Shown here: positions 1 to 13,000 of the stretch, piece after piece
Numbering within the stretch: the first letter of the stretch is position 1
How the letters are laid out: the number at the start of each line of letters is the position of its first letter
Assembly: GCA_900239685.1 (NCBI GenBank)
Contig: OENT01000380.1
Coordinates: 61,075 to 125,074 of the forward strand
Length of the DNA stretch: 64,000 bases
Origin: Rotaria macrura
Lineage: Eukaryota; Rotifera; Eurotatoria; Philodinida; Philodinidae
Reading direction: 5' to 3'
The notes under the pieces: model-generated
Told to the model about the DNA's origin: nothing
The model's input: only the letters and a program-made list of their open reading frames with translations
Database searches by the model: none
Position numbers and translations under genes: made by a program

Positions 1-245
1 GTCGAATATCATAATGCATATATAAAAAGAACGAACAGATCACACATTCATCAATGTTTCTTAGTTTTGAGCTGAACAAGGGAAAAGACAAATAATACTA
101 AAAACGGGATCTGCCTATAACCAGCGAGAAAAAACATGCCTTTATCAACAGACACATGTTCCCTTAGTGAGAGAGGTCTGTTCTAATAAAGCATTGTGGT
201 AAATATACACAGAAACATATAAGAATAAATATTCATTCATTATTT

Positions 246-3200
246 TTATGTACGAAATGTCGATGCAATCATTTCTTTTTGATCTCTGTTAAGCGTATCA
301 GGAAATTTAATATCGAATTTCACTATTATATCCCCCCGATTCGTTGGCTGTTTAGTAATCGGTAGACCATCACCGGTAAGTCGTTTTTCTGTTGTCGGTT
401 TAATAACTTCGTTCAATTGAAGTTTCCGCACGCGACTTGGATCAAGTGTTGGTACATTGATTGTCGTACCACATAAAGCCTTTGAAAAAGAAAATAAACA
501 ATTCCTTATATTAAAATCATAATAGGATAAATTGCAAATCATTGATATTCGTATTTTTTTAAGATTATCTTGAAACGGCTTCAAGAAGTAGTTGTTCGAT
601 TGTGCATTAATTCAAACATTTTATGACAGGATATCATGAAAACCAATTCAGATGAAAATCTGCATTGATTCAATTAATTGAATCCAAAGAACGAAATTTT
701 GCAACCGGTGTACGTCAACGAAAGATGTTTACTGTGAAGGTCTCTCTTTAGGGTCAATACCTACATATTTTGCTAATATAAGCTCTTAGAGATGGATATT
801 TACCTTTTGGAACATCTATAGAAGTTCGAACTCGAAAAAAGAACAAACGAAGGCTTTCAAGTATTGGACTCCTGCCGAAATATCGAAAGCTAAATTCGTG
901 AAAGTGAAATATTTACATGAATTTGAATTTACAAAAACGTTTTCAATGAGATACTTGCAAATATGAAAAGTATCTACCAACGCAAGTAATGGAATTTGGT
1001 ACCAAATTTTATCGGATCTAGTAGAATACTACAAGCCCCCACAAATCCGATGGGATTCTGAGTTGAGATATCAACATCGAATGCGAGTGTTGGATTCTTA
1101 CGAATTCCACATAATATGCGATTGTCGATTTCAACAACCAATTTCTACTATCGGCTTCCAATCTGTTTTGAATAGGATCTGATGAGTATCTCTGGACGTG
1201 TCATGCGAAATTTATACTCTTCTATTGCATAATATGCAAGTCACATAAGCATTTAACTCAGAAATATTTTGAAAATTTTTCTTTGAAATCTTCTGCGTGT
1301 ACCAGTGAGTTTCTATGAAGTTGAATTCTCGAATTACCTAGGTCTATCACGCTCGGCAGGATCCTATCATATTCAGGTAATTCAGACTAGCTCCTGATGA
1401 TAGTTGCCAGAAGTTTTGCTCTTTGACTCCGACTTTCGGAAATCAGCTGATTCCGATATTCGGGATCCGACAATATTTGTATGGGATCTTGATGAAACCG
1501 AATTGAACCTCATCGGATCCTATTGCGAGTACGAATCTTTTGGGAGCCTCACGAAATCTGAGTGTCTATTAAAATTAACTCTATTCTCTATGATTCTCAC
1601 GATTTATCGGACTAAATTTCATTTGATTCAATAGTGCACTTCAAACTCTACGAGATCGTATAAAAAAATCGAAAAAAATACTGATCTCTGACAACAATAC
1701 GAAGAATATTTGTCAGGAGATACTATTTCGTACACCTTTTTGACTAGTATTTTGTAGTTTTTGACCAGAAAAGTTTCGATTTTAGTGAAAAGTAATACCA
1801 AGTCGTGCTTCTTCATTAAAGTCTGAGTAGATCTATGTGATTTTCATATGCTTTCAAAAACTAACTTTCCTCAAAAAAGTCGCCTGCGATTTCCCTAAGG
1901 AATTAGTCTTAAACTGAATATAGTTTATGAAAACATTTGAAAATGATATAGATCTACTCGGATTTTTATGTTGGTTCATAGCTTTTTTATTAATTTTATT
2001 GCCATAGAATATTTTCTGATTGAAAATTACAAAATCATATCTCGAGGCGAACATTCTTAGGATTGTTGCCAAAGCTCAGTATGTTTTTTCGATATTTTCA
2101 TATGATCTCGTAGAGTTTGAAGTGCACTATTGAACCAAAAGAAGTTCAGTCCGGTCAGCAGTCAGAATCACAGATAAAAGAGTTAAGTGTCATAGACAGT
2201 CGAATTTCATTTGCATGCAGTTACTCATTGACGCTTTCAACCAATTAGGATACACGACTGATGAATGCTATAATAGACTTAATTCTGTTAAAAATCACTT
2301 GCACACACTTTGTTTAAGATTTCGACGTAGAAGAAATCGAGTTTCTTAAGGGAGCGAATTTCATCAGTGTGTCAATATTGATGGCACGCTTTGCTGACTT
2401 TTCTTTCATCTCTGTCTGTTGTCTTTCCATTGTTCTAATATATCTTCATCTCTCTCCTTCTCTCTCAAATATATACTGGTGTTATGTATGAGGTTGTTAT
2501 GGATATATGAAGTAGCGAACAAACATCATCGGCCAGGGTGACGGTAATTCATGTGATTTGAAGCGGTGCGTGAACAGCCTCAAACGTCTTTAAAACGGCA
2601 AAAAGTGACTACGGTTACGATGGCTGTCTATGGAGTAGTGGCGTCTCTAGGATGGGGCCAAATGAGACTGGGCCCCATCACCGGTTTTGAGTAGTGGTCC
2701 CAGTAAGGCGAGAGACCAGGTGGGGGTCAGCCTCACGATCAGGCGTCTGAGTTCCATCACTCACGATTTTCTGGTGACGCCACTACCACGGAGTACCATA
2801 AAACGGAGAAAATCTGTGATAAACGGTAGCTTGAGGTGACCTTTCAGATGGTTGATGGATCCACCTGAGTAGCTACTATATTCAGTTTGTCGTGACAATC
2901 AGTTCAATGATCGCCCTCCATTATCTTGGACGAAGCATCATTGTTCACATTCGATATGAATTTATCCTATGTAATTGTACATAAAACGCTGTTTACGAAA
3001 CTGAAGTTTTGATTCTCTGCCGATACGTTTCATGCAGCAGCAGTTTGATGAAAAATATTGAATATTCTATTGTGAATTTCCTTCAATCATCTACGGATAA
3101 TAAAGAGATCACTGGAATTTCTAGTTTTCATATTCTGATATTCCATTTGAATTCTTTTTCATAAATCAAATCACTTATTATCTGTAAAAATTTTGAGAAG

Positions 3201-6200
3201 ATAAAAAAATTTGATTAGACTTTCAGTCGTTCATCATCTTGATGAGTATATAAAAAATGACCGATGCACAACATATCGATGATTGTTTCAATCTTCATTT
3301 TACATATAGATCTCAGTGATGATATTTTCATTAACGATGAGGATATTTTTTTATTTGATCAGAATTCCTTTTCTGAGTAATATTCGTTCTTTTCGAAAAA
3401 TATGAGACATTTCGCCTCAAAAACTAATCTATTTTAGGACCTATTGAGAACACATACATGGACAGAATGTGCTTTATTGACAACAACTGCTTTTTTAATC
3501 CAATATTATGTTGTCGCATTCTTCCCCAAGCGATGACCTCATGTACCAAAGCAGACAAAATTTTTCAAAAACGCGTTTAACCGCTCGAAAATGGACGAAA
3601 ACTGGAGAACAGTGGACATGTTTGGATGGCAATCGACGCTCCCGATTGTGAGTGAAAAACGTTCGTTTTCGCATCTTCTTGTGCGTTTAATTGCGTTTTC
3701 AGTCAAAACACGCTTGTAAATACATAAAANNNNNNNNNNNNNNNNNNTTTTATGTATTTACAAGCGTGTTTTGACTGAAAACGCAATTAAACGCACAAGA
3801 AGATGCGAAAACGAACGTTTTTCACTCACAATCGGGAGCGTCGATTGCCATCCAAACATGTCCACTGTTCTCCAGTTTTCGTCCATTTTCGAGCGGTTAA
3901 ACGCGTTTTTGAAAAATTTTGTCTCCTTGGGTAGTCCTCTCTAGATTAATTGCATTCTGAATCTTTGTCTTTGAAATAGTTAACATTAAATGTTCCATAT
4001 ATTGATTAATTACAATCAATACATGGAACAAGGATAAGTTGAACACACGTAGCTATTCTATTGATCAATCATCGATTAATAAAAAATAGTTCTATTTAAT
4101 CCTAGACACGAGTCATCATGTATTGATTTCAACTTTAATATTCTATAAGACGTGAGTCTCATATAGAATGGTTTTCTTCTAAGAGCTTGGTCAAGCTCAT
4201 TTCCGTTCTTCATAAGATAATTATCACGTTCAATGGTTCACAATCACGTAATTGACATGTTTAATATGTTTGATCAGTTATAAGAAGAAAACCAAAATTG
4301 ATAGGTACTTCATTTTTTCTGCGCAAAATATTATCCAAGCTCAAAACAGAGAATATCGATCAGTTAAAAGGTGAATTCAAATTAATATGGATAAATTAAT
4401 TTTTTTTAAATCGAACATAGGAATTAACATTCAATAAATTACATCTGAGGTTCATCGACATCAAAAGTTGATTCCCTGCGCTCTAGACTGATAGGCGTGG
4501 TTACGACTGGAAATGCTTCAACTTCAGAGAAAGTTAGTTGTTTGTGTCAGAATATGATCCTGCAGTTTCAAAGAAACGAGCGGATAAGTTCATATGAGAC
4601 ACGGAAGGGTCGAATAAGTGAAAACGAGAAATTTCCAACGAAAATGAATGAGAAAAAACACAAAGGCAGAGCGAAACACGAAGAGGGGAAGCAGCTCAAC
4701 TGGGGTTTTGAAATGGGGGCAGGGATCTCAAGTCCTCTAGTCAATCAGAAACGTGTTTCAAAAATCATATCCGGGGCTCGAAGGTTTTCAGATGCGGTGA
4801 GCAGAGATGCAACGAACCCAAACTTTTGTATAGGATTCAGTCACCGAACCTTATACAAAAGTTGGGACTCGTTGCATGCCTAGTGGAGAGGCGGCGGGTT
4901 AGGTCTCACCTAGCTACTAACCCACCAGATCCAGAGATTTTACGATGGGAGCCTCAAAATTCCATAGGGGGCGCAATCTGCTCAGGCTCCATCACTGGGA
5001 CGGAGTTATTCGGCGTTTCGCTCCCATGAATTGAAACATTGTAGGCACTATAAAAATGGTCATTAACATGGTCGCTTGTGCCATAAAAATGGTGGTTTGT
5101 ACCACAGAAATGATTATTTTTGTCTTTGTTACAGACAGACAGACACAGGTGAATTCCCGTTTCTCCAGACCCTATACTTTCAGTCTACGGAATTCAATGT
5201 TTAATCTATTAATTTGAAATATATGTTAATATTCTTTTACAAGATTTCTTTACTTGATAAACATAAATATTTCAGCATGGTGTACAAAAATTATTCTTTG
5301 AATGGCATTATTTGAATCGAAGCGTGCTCAACAAAAAGAAACTGAGAGTAGAATTCGAAAGAAAATAAAAGCCCTTTTGTCTGATTATTTAATCAAGGAT
5401 TTTTCTGTCACCAATTACGTTTCTATTGACGAAAAAGAGAGATGTCGATTACTACTCCTTAATTTAACTGTCACATGTGTAAGTCGCAGTAAATATTTTC
5501 ATAGTATTAGCTTTGAACGTCGTGTGATTTTTTTCATGTTTAACTTACTTCTCTAAGATTAATTTTAGCTGTATAAATAATATCACTACCGTCTCGATGA
5601 AATATTGGATGTGGTTTATCTTTGATAATAAATATAATATCAGCTGGTATGGATGCTGCACTTTGATCACCTTCGCGTGGAAATGTTATTTTTGTTCCTT
5701 GTTTCCAACCAGGTTTGATGTCAATAGTTAATACTTTATCTTCTATACGAGTTGTACGATTATCTGGATTTAAAATTCGTCTTGATATTTTCATTTTTTT
5801 TGTTGCACCCGTTGCTATCTCTTCCAGTGATACAGATAGTTCATGTTCAATGGGAGGATCTTGAGTTTTTTTTCGTGATGTTTGACCTCGTGGAGCACCA
5901 TGACCACTCATATGAAAGCCTCCCATATTAGGAAATCCAGCGATCCCATTTGATCCATCATCATCATCCATACCATCAGCGCCGAAGAACATTGCAAACG
6001 GATCGCCACCACCCTAATTTCTTATGAAAAATTGAATTTGAATAAGCTATGCATTGATTCTTACAAAGAACATTCGAAACGTTTGATGAGGATCAACATT
6101 CGAATAGAAGAATTGTTGACTACCAGGACCAGGGCCAGCACTGGATCCACCTGTTTTCAAACCTAATCAAACAATTCATCGTAATTATGTTAAGAATAAA

Positions 6201-6542
6201 GAAAATTCTTCTCATATATTTACCTTCTTCACCATACTTATCATATATTTCTCTTTTTTTCTGATCGGATAATGCTTCATAAGCTTCTGCTACTTCTTTG
6301 AATTTCTCTTCGGCACCAGGCTCTTTATTTTTATCTGGATGATATTTTAGTGCACTAAAAATTCATTCCTATTTCATGAAATCAATTGAAATCTTCAATA
6401 TGACTTACAGTTTTCGATACGCTTTTTTTATATCATCATCGGAGGCACCTTTGCTTATGCCTAACAAAATTAAATAATTAGTAACAAATACAAAGAACAA
6501 TCAAAACTTCTTACCTAATATTTTATAGTAATCTTTGCCCAT
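246..6542 (-). CDS. DNAJB4: Type II DnaJ/Hsp40 co-chaperone (DNAJB1/4/5 group)
   Basis: Six exons on the minus strand: 6542-6515, 6460-6409, 6354-6224, 6162-6065, 6013-5549 and 479-246 (TAA). They join in frame to 335 residues, the usual length for the family. The J domain is at about residues 1-70, opening [10 protein letters not shown], with the HPD motif at 32-34 that stimulates Hsp70 ATPase. A Gly-rich linker follows (GPGPGS, GGGDPF), then the two beta-sandwich substrate-binding domains, recognised by [36 protein letters not shown] and [13 protein letters not shown]. There is no zinc-finger domain, so this is type II, not type I. The protein should act in the cytosol or nucleus with Hsp70. 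The first four introns are 51-61 nt; the fifth is 5,069 nt and holds several repeats. A heat shock element lies about 250 nt upstream of the start. Which of DNAJB1, 4 or 5 it is closest to cannot be settled by eye. Confidence 0.95.
1545..2215. repeat. Large imperfect palindrome (foldback element) in DNAJB intron 5
   Basis: The two halves are inverted copies around a centre near 1880. The best-conserved outer parts are about 1622-1700 and 2060-2137, sharing attcaatagtgcacttcaaa on one arm and its complement on the other. Similarity continues inward (gagtagatctat near 1827 and its inverted counterpart near 1945) and outward to about 1545 and 2215 with more mismatches. No coding capacity was recognised. 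It looks like an old foldback or long-TIR DNA element. Confidence 0.7.
2636..2785. mobile_element. hAT-type MITE
   Basis: A 150-bp element bounded by tagtggcgtc on the left and its exact complement gacgccacta on the right, a terminus typical of hAT transposons. The 8 bases on each side, ctatggag and ccacggag, agree at 6 of 8 positions, as expected for an old 8-bp target duplication. The interior is GC-richer than its surroundings and encodes nothing. It lies in DNAJB intron 5. Confidence 0.65.
3544..3933. repeat. Near-perfect palindrome with an assembly gap at its centre
   Basis: Left arm 3544-3729 and right arm 3748-3933 are inverted copies, 186 bases each. By inspection 184 positions match, and the two differences are near the outer ends (taccaaagcagac against tacccaaggagac). 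The arms contain acgcgtttaac-like motifs. Eighteen Ns occupy the loop. This is either a hairpin-forming transposable element or an artefact at a scaffold join; the terminal mismatches slightly favour a real element. Confidence 0.8.
3730..3747. other. Assembly gap (18 N)
   Basis: A run of 18 Ns at the exact centre of the palindrome, so the loop sequence is unknown. Confidence 0.99.
4802..4882. mobile_element. Small hairpin element, possible degenerate hAT MITE
   Basis: Left arm (gatgcaacgaacccaaac followed by ttttgtatag) and right arm (ttatacaaaagttgggactc followed by gttgcat) are imperfect inverted copies of about 33 bases around a short loop. The flanking octamers gcggtgag and gtggagag agree at 6 of 8 positions. 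The rest of DNAJB intron 5 between about 3935 and 5548 shows nothing else I can name, apart from a short cagacagacagaca run near 5133. Confidence 0.45.
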
Positions 6543-7027
6543 GATAGGTCAATCAAAAATAAAAACAATCTACAATAAAATTCAAAAGCAAATATATTCA
6601 TATATATATTCTATGTTATTTAGAGGAGAATCCTGCTTCTCTTATTTCTTATAAATTCAATTAAAAATCTAGATATGACTATGTGAAGGCTATAGTGACA
6701 TAGTAATCAAACTACGTACATATATTCTCGTGTGCGTTGAAGTCTGATTTTTTCATCGATATATTCTATTACTGTTCTTTCACAATCCATTCAAGAAAAT
6801 ACTCGAACCATCGAGAAGCTTCGCTACAACAACAGAACAAAAATCTACATGATGACTCACTGTCTGAAAGAAAAGAAAGAGAATGAAACCTAAGATCAGA
6901 TTTGTGAGGAAAACTTCCAATGAAATAAAACGTCGCTAGATGTTAAAATCTATTTCTCTGTTGTCATCACCATGGACTATATTGAAAAAATGGTGATCAC
7001 AAAATTTAGTTTAATCAAAACAATCAC
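6543..7027. promoter_or_regulatory. Divergent promoter region between DNAJB and RSPH10B
   Basis: The start codons of the Hsp40 gene (minus) and RSPH10B (plus) are 485 bases apart and point away from each other, so both 5' UTRs and core promoters must fit here. The only clear element is the heat shock element at 6789-6823. I saw no convincing TATA box and no clean RFX X-box, though one might be expected for a ciliary gene. Confidence 0.6.
6789..6823. promoter_or_regulatory. Heat shock element, seven contiguous pentamers
   Basis: Seven adjacent 5-base units alternate between nTTCn and nGAAn: attca, agaaa, atact, cgaac, catcg, agaag, cttcg. Five match perfectly; the third and fifth have one mismatch each. 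This is the binding pattern of trimeric heat shock factor, and it sits about 250 bases upstream of an Hsp40 start codon. It is also about 205 bases upstream of RSPH10B, on the other side. Confidence 0.75.
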
Positions 7028-10000
7028 ATGCCACCAAAGGCAGGTAAAAAAAATAGTGCTAGATCTGATGATGAATCCAAGAAAAAAGATACAACAAAAG
7101 GTAACAAGAAAGGTACAGATGAAACAGGTGGAACGACATCAAATAATGCGGAACCAGGCTCAGTATCAAATGATAATACTTCATCATCGAAAGCAGCAAC
7201 AACTAATATGGCTCGCGGACTATCTCACTCGGGTACACCATTAGATGAACATGGCAATAAAGATACAGGTGTATCCATATCCGAGCTTAGTCAACATACA
7301 GATGGAAATCGAGATTTTGGTGAAACTGGAGTCAACATTGGAGATGCGAATTCTGGCACGGGTTTATCCGATGCTGATATTAAATATGAAGAACCTATTT
7401 TACCTAATCTAATTGTGTTAAGGTTCGTCAGAAAAAAAATGCAAATACTGTATTTCTTTTTTTCTCTCGTAATAATTTAGTTATGAAGGTGGTAAAGAAA
7501 AGGGCTTGTATGAAGGATATGGTAAGGCTACATATGTTGGTGGTCATAGTTATACTGTAAGAAAATTACTAATTGCATGTCTGTTTTTCATTGAATCTTT
7601 GAATAGGGTGATTGGAGTGGTGGTATGATGAATGGACAAGGACGATATGAATGGGCGGATGGCGTAGTTTATTCAGGTACAATCGTCAATAATCAAATAG
7701 ATGGTGTTGGAACATATCAATGGACCGATGGAAGGTAGAAAATAATAAATAATTTATAGGCGAAAAATTTCTTTTTATTTTTTTTTTAGCGTATACCAAG
7801 GTGATGTTTACCGCGGTCGTCGACATGGTACTGGAATGTTTCGACATGGTAAAAATTCACTCAGCTATGAAGGCGAATGGAATATGGGTAATATGCATGG
7901 CAAAGTAGGTTCATAGGATTTATTTTTTCTGTCTTAAGAAATTATTTTACTTTATATTGCTGTTCACCAGGGTACATTACAATTTGGACGTGAAGGACAA
8001 AATTATTATACAGGTGATTTTATTCTTAATGTTCCATTTGGAAAAGGTCGTCGGCAATATGGATCAGGTAATTTATATGAAGGTATGTGGGTCAATGGGA
8101 AACGACATGGATATGGTGTATTTTCATGGAGTAATGGCAATGGAGAATATCTAGGACAATGGGAGAATGGTGTACAAGTATGTTTATTTTTCTTTTAAAT
8201 AGAAAGGAACATATATCAATGATTGATTATTTAGAATGGACACGGTGTTCATATATGGTATATTATTCGAGCTGAAGAATCTCAATATGCACTGAGAAAT
8301 TATTATGAAGGAAATTTTCTTGACGGTCGTCGACATGGACGTGGAACATTCTATTATTCAAGTGGCACAAAATACACTGGCGAATGGAAAGCAGATCAAA
8401 AACATGGCAAAGTAAGTTATAAGCAATACTTGACAATAGAAACTCAAAGTTTCCGAACTCTTCCAAAACATGTCAGATTCACTGATAAAGCTGAAGAAAA
8501 TTCGATTTAAAAATTTTTATTTAACCAGAATTCAATTAATATGCAAAACTTAGTCTAAATTCCATTGAGTCAAATCAACATATACGTTTCTCTAAATTTT
8601 ACGGAAAGATAGAGTCATCTATTGGAATCAACAACATCTGAACACTGTTCTACGTATGTCTGTAGTACAAAGAGATACTTGACATTCTTTGAATAGTCTT
8701 CTCTTTTTATAATTACAAAAAATCTTTTATATTGCTCCAATATATCTCAGAAGTACTTGTGTATTGTGTGGAGCTCGACAATATTGTATTGCACACCATG
8801 AATAGTGTTCCTTCATAGTGTTTCCAGGAAAACTTGATTGTGACATCGATGACTGCTAATCGAAATTCTCACTAGACCCTATCTTCGTTCATTATCGAAT
8901 AGAATTTGAAAGTGTTACAGTATATCTGCATCGTGCACAATTCGTTCAATGGCTATTCACTTTAAAAAGAAATCTATTGTGCAGTGTTTGAAGAAATGAA
9001 AAACAAGAAATAAACATATTAATATGAGCAGTGAACTTGAGGTTTTTTTTCTTGCTTCCGAATCAATGTTATGAGATGCATTTGTGTTTCATGAAATATC
9101 TTTTCAGATAAGAAGTAAGCCCTACACAATATATCATAACCGAAAATTAAATAGCTTTTCTCGACTTGGAACTAATGTAATAAAATTCATAAAGAAAATC
9201 TGTTTTCACACATTTGATATGATTGAAGCTAAGACTGAGAAATTTTTTCAAGAAAACATTCACTTTGTCAACAGTATGTAGTGCCCGAAATAAAATCGTT
9301 ACAGAATATTGAATTCAGACTGACGATCAAATGAGTCTCTACGGATCTGCTTTGTTTCTTGACTTCATGAAATAACTATTTCTGTAAACAGCTAAGAAAT
9401 TACAATCCAAGAAAAAACCTACGAGAGAAAGACCGATCTCGTTTTTAAATAAATTATTCATTCTAAGATATTGTGTATGAAATATTCTACGTAGAATGGA
9501 GTTCTAGCAGGGTGCGTGTATGTTTATTGAACTCCTTAATTTGATATGTCGGTGTGATGGTTGATTCTATTCTGGAAACTTATCAGATCGATATCCGTCC
9601 AACTCAATGGTCAGCTATCGATCGATTATTCGATGGCACTCGACGACTTTTATGTATATGACTGACTGATTTATCCATTATACGTGAAAATTAGAATGAA
9701 CATTTTTCAAATCGCTTCGAATATGAACTGCATAGATGGAGATGTGCAGTTTTTTTCCCATTCAATGGAGGAAAAAAAGCCGCATCGAATCCTAGATACC
9801 AGATTTTTCCGACTATATTTCTCATATCGTCCTGACGAGTTTCTAAAACAGAAAAAATGGATGTCATTTCGAAATTTTCGAGTTGATATATTCACTAGCG
9901 CAATAGAATCATTAGTAACTGAAGCTGAATTATCTGTACAACTTTGGCGTTAAATTTTTTTACTATTTTAATACGAAACGGATTTTTAGTTTGCCAATAA

Positions 10001-13000
10001 CTTGAGAAGACTGTTGAGTTGTGAGATGTAGAAAGTTCATTCAAAACATTTTGACGCTTCAATATTATCCTTGAATAGAACCTATCGAGTTCGACTCGGA
10101 TCTATTAAGGGTAAGGTTGCAAAACATCAAAAGAAAAAAATCTCAACATTTTTATTGAAAAAAGATTATGATCGAGACACATAGCCTATTCTTTTCTCGT
10201 ATAACTCTCAAAAGTGTGTCTTGGGCGATGATAGACTTCAAACACTTTCAACTAGATTCAATGATGCAGAAATTAATTCTTAAGACTATTTACAAGGTCT
10301 ATCATTCCACGTTGCGAAAGATGCAAAGAATAAATCTCTCATTCTGTGGCAATTCCAAGTAGCATTTTTTCACTGTATTTGAATAAGCTATGTCACATAT
10401 TCAGAATTCTGGAGATGACAGTACTCCTTCCGTTGGTGATGCAGTATCTTCTACAAAAGAAATTACCATGTACCACTTGATAAGTACCATCTCATTTAGA
10501 CATGTGCATCACCCGCTGTACATGCAACTTCTTCTGGATCAGAAGTAGGAGCGTCACTTTGGCGTTCGGTTTCCCAGAACGAGGAACGCGTTACACAAAT
10601 TCATAAAATCGTGAGAAATAATAAATGCCACTGTCGCTGTATCGAAATAATGCTTAAAACGAAATTTTAGATGCGTTCCAATTCCCAAGGAACGGAAACG
10701 CTGACACCCCTAATCAGAAGTGTTGACATATCCAAATTTTAGATTATATATGACACTGCTGATTTGAATTAAAATAGACGAATTCTGTCATCAATTTGTA
10801 TACTTTTGAATTCATCAAGCAAAAAAAAATCTTAATTTTCTTACGTCTTTTTTTTTTACACATTTAAGATTCTTAATTTTCGGCACTTTGCCACCTCGTC
10901 GATAAAAGTTTTCTAGAAAGTGCCGATACTCTCCCATATGTGTGTACGTTTAAGTCCATCTTTCGTGGACAACCTGTATACATATTTCGCACTTTCATAG
11001 CAGTTAAAATTCTTATCGAAAGTATTTTATCTACGCGAAGACAATTTTCATTAGTCCTGTTCTAAGAAAATAAATTATTTCAATTCGAATGAAGTTGAAT
11101 AAATATTGGGCAGTCGAATCAAACTGAGAGACAACGATAAAGTTTTATTGTCAATTTATAGACTATGATCGAATCACTCTTATTCCCAATAGAAATTGAT
11201 ATGAATTCAAATGAATTTCTTTTAGGGCAAAGTGATATTAAGAAATGGTATGGTCATCGAAGCTGATTTTCAAAATGATCGTATAATAACACCTTTAACA
11301 AATGATATGACTTCAATGTTAAGAATAGAGTTGCCTGAAATAGTTTCTAAAACACCGATACCATCTGGTAAATAATTTTCAATACAAAAAAAAACACGTG
11401 TTTATTTTTATTCAACAGTTATGTTCTTGGTTTTTGTTTTAAATAATTAGCATCGAATACACTTGATCCAATGAATTTAACACGAAGTGAGAGTCGAAAT
11501 TCGATTGGTCCTAATTTTAAATTACAATTCAATGGTGCTCTTAATCATCTTTTATTTAAAGAGGATGAGAAGAAGAAAATTACCGATCAAGTTCTTAGAA
11601 GATTTTTCTTATTTGACCAAAACATGTTCCTTTCCTATCTATTTCTAAATAGGTTTTTCATGTTTTATTTCGTCATCTTCCACAATTGAAACAAATCTAT
11701 CGTATTTATGCTCGATTGGGTGTTGATTTACAAAATAATATAGATAATACATTTTTAATGACACGCATTCAATTTTGGCGTTTTATACTTGATTGTGATT
11801 TACATACGTACGGTGTTACACCAATTGAATATGATCGATTGATTGGTAAAAAAACAAACAGAATAGAATGAATAACAATTTAACATTCATTCGTTACTTA
11901 TTTTTTTTCTTTTGAAAAATCATTCTAGCGGAATGTCTACGAACAGAAAATATGCATGGACCAGATGAATCCATACTAGTACGAGAATTTTTAAATGCCA
12001 TAGCAATTGTTAGTTTTCATTTACATCGATTGAAAAAAGTGTTTGTATTTGTTGATTTTCTTGATGAAGATTTATAAAAATCTTTATTGAATTATTAGAC
12101 AAAGTAGTTCTCCATCTGACAAACAACCCATCAGTTTACAGATCGCTGCTTCAATGGAAACAATCATCGAGAAAAATATTTTACAACGAGCAGGAACTGT
12201 TCGAGGTTCGTATACAATCGCAATGTAGTAATGAGATTTTTTGTAACAACAAACCCAAACGATTGAAGAAAATATTTAAATCGATCAATCGATTTTAACT
12301 CGAGACGAAACATATTAGTATGGATCCTAATGAATGAGTCATTGTCTCAAGAAATGACGCAGTTTTACTGTCTTATTTATGATATTCTAACTTATTTTGC
12401 TCTGAACACCTGTTGAATATACCAAGATCTAATTTAACAAATGGATAAAACTATAATATCAGAGTACTTCTGTCTCATAAATTTCTGCATAGTGTTCGAG
12501 TTAAATATAACTTTCATAGAGTATTCTTAAAATTGAAATTGTATTCGGATCAGCTATCATGAATTCACACATTAGCACACATTGTAGACAACTATTCCAA
12601 GTCTTTCATAAGCTTTACGCGTTGAAACGTATCTAGAACAAATCGAATTTCAACTTGATTTATGATTCTTAGCTTTCATTTATCTAGGTCAACTTTTCTT
12701 ATTCTATAAGCATCTCATAGATTGCAAGTCTATTATTGTTGACAATTTAAAAGCCATTTTAGTTTAACTTTCATCGAAATTTGAGATAGGGGTAAAGAAG
12801 TAATTTGTTGTGAAAAGGATTCGATCACGTCTCGATTTAAGAAATGTGTATAGAGAGAAATAAACATGAGAGCAAAAGAAAAACATGTTGTACATGTATA
12901 ATAGACATTCATTGAACTCGATTGCTCACCTATCGTCAAAAAAATTATTGTATTCAAGTAGAAAAATCATCGAATAAATATATTCATTTTTATTATGTGT

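Noticed and set aside
4497-5029. 128-codon and 67-codon plus-strand frames
   Set aside because: They lie in DNAJB intron 5, overlap a hairpin element and resemble no protein; composition is not coding-like.
9540-9953. Protein-like stretches in RSPH10B intron 6
   Set aside because: Short, interrupted by stops, with no known motif; RSPH10B splices cleanly around them.
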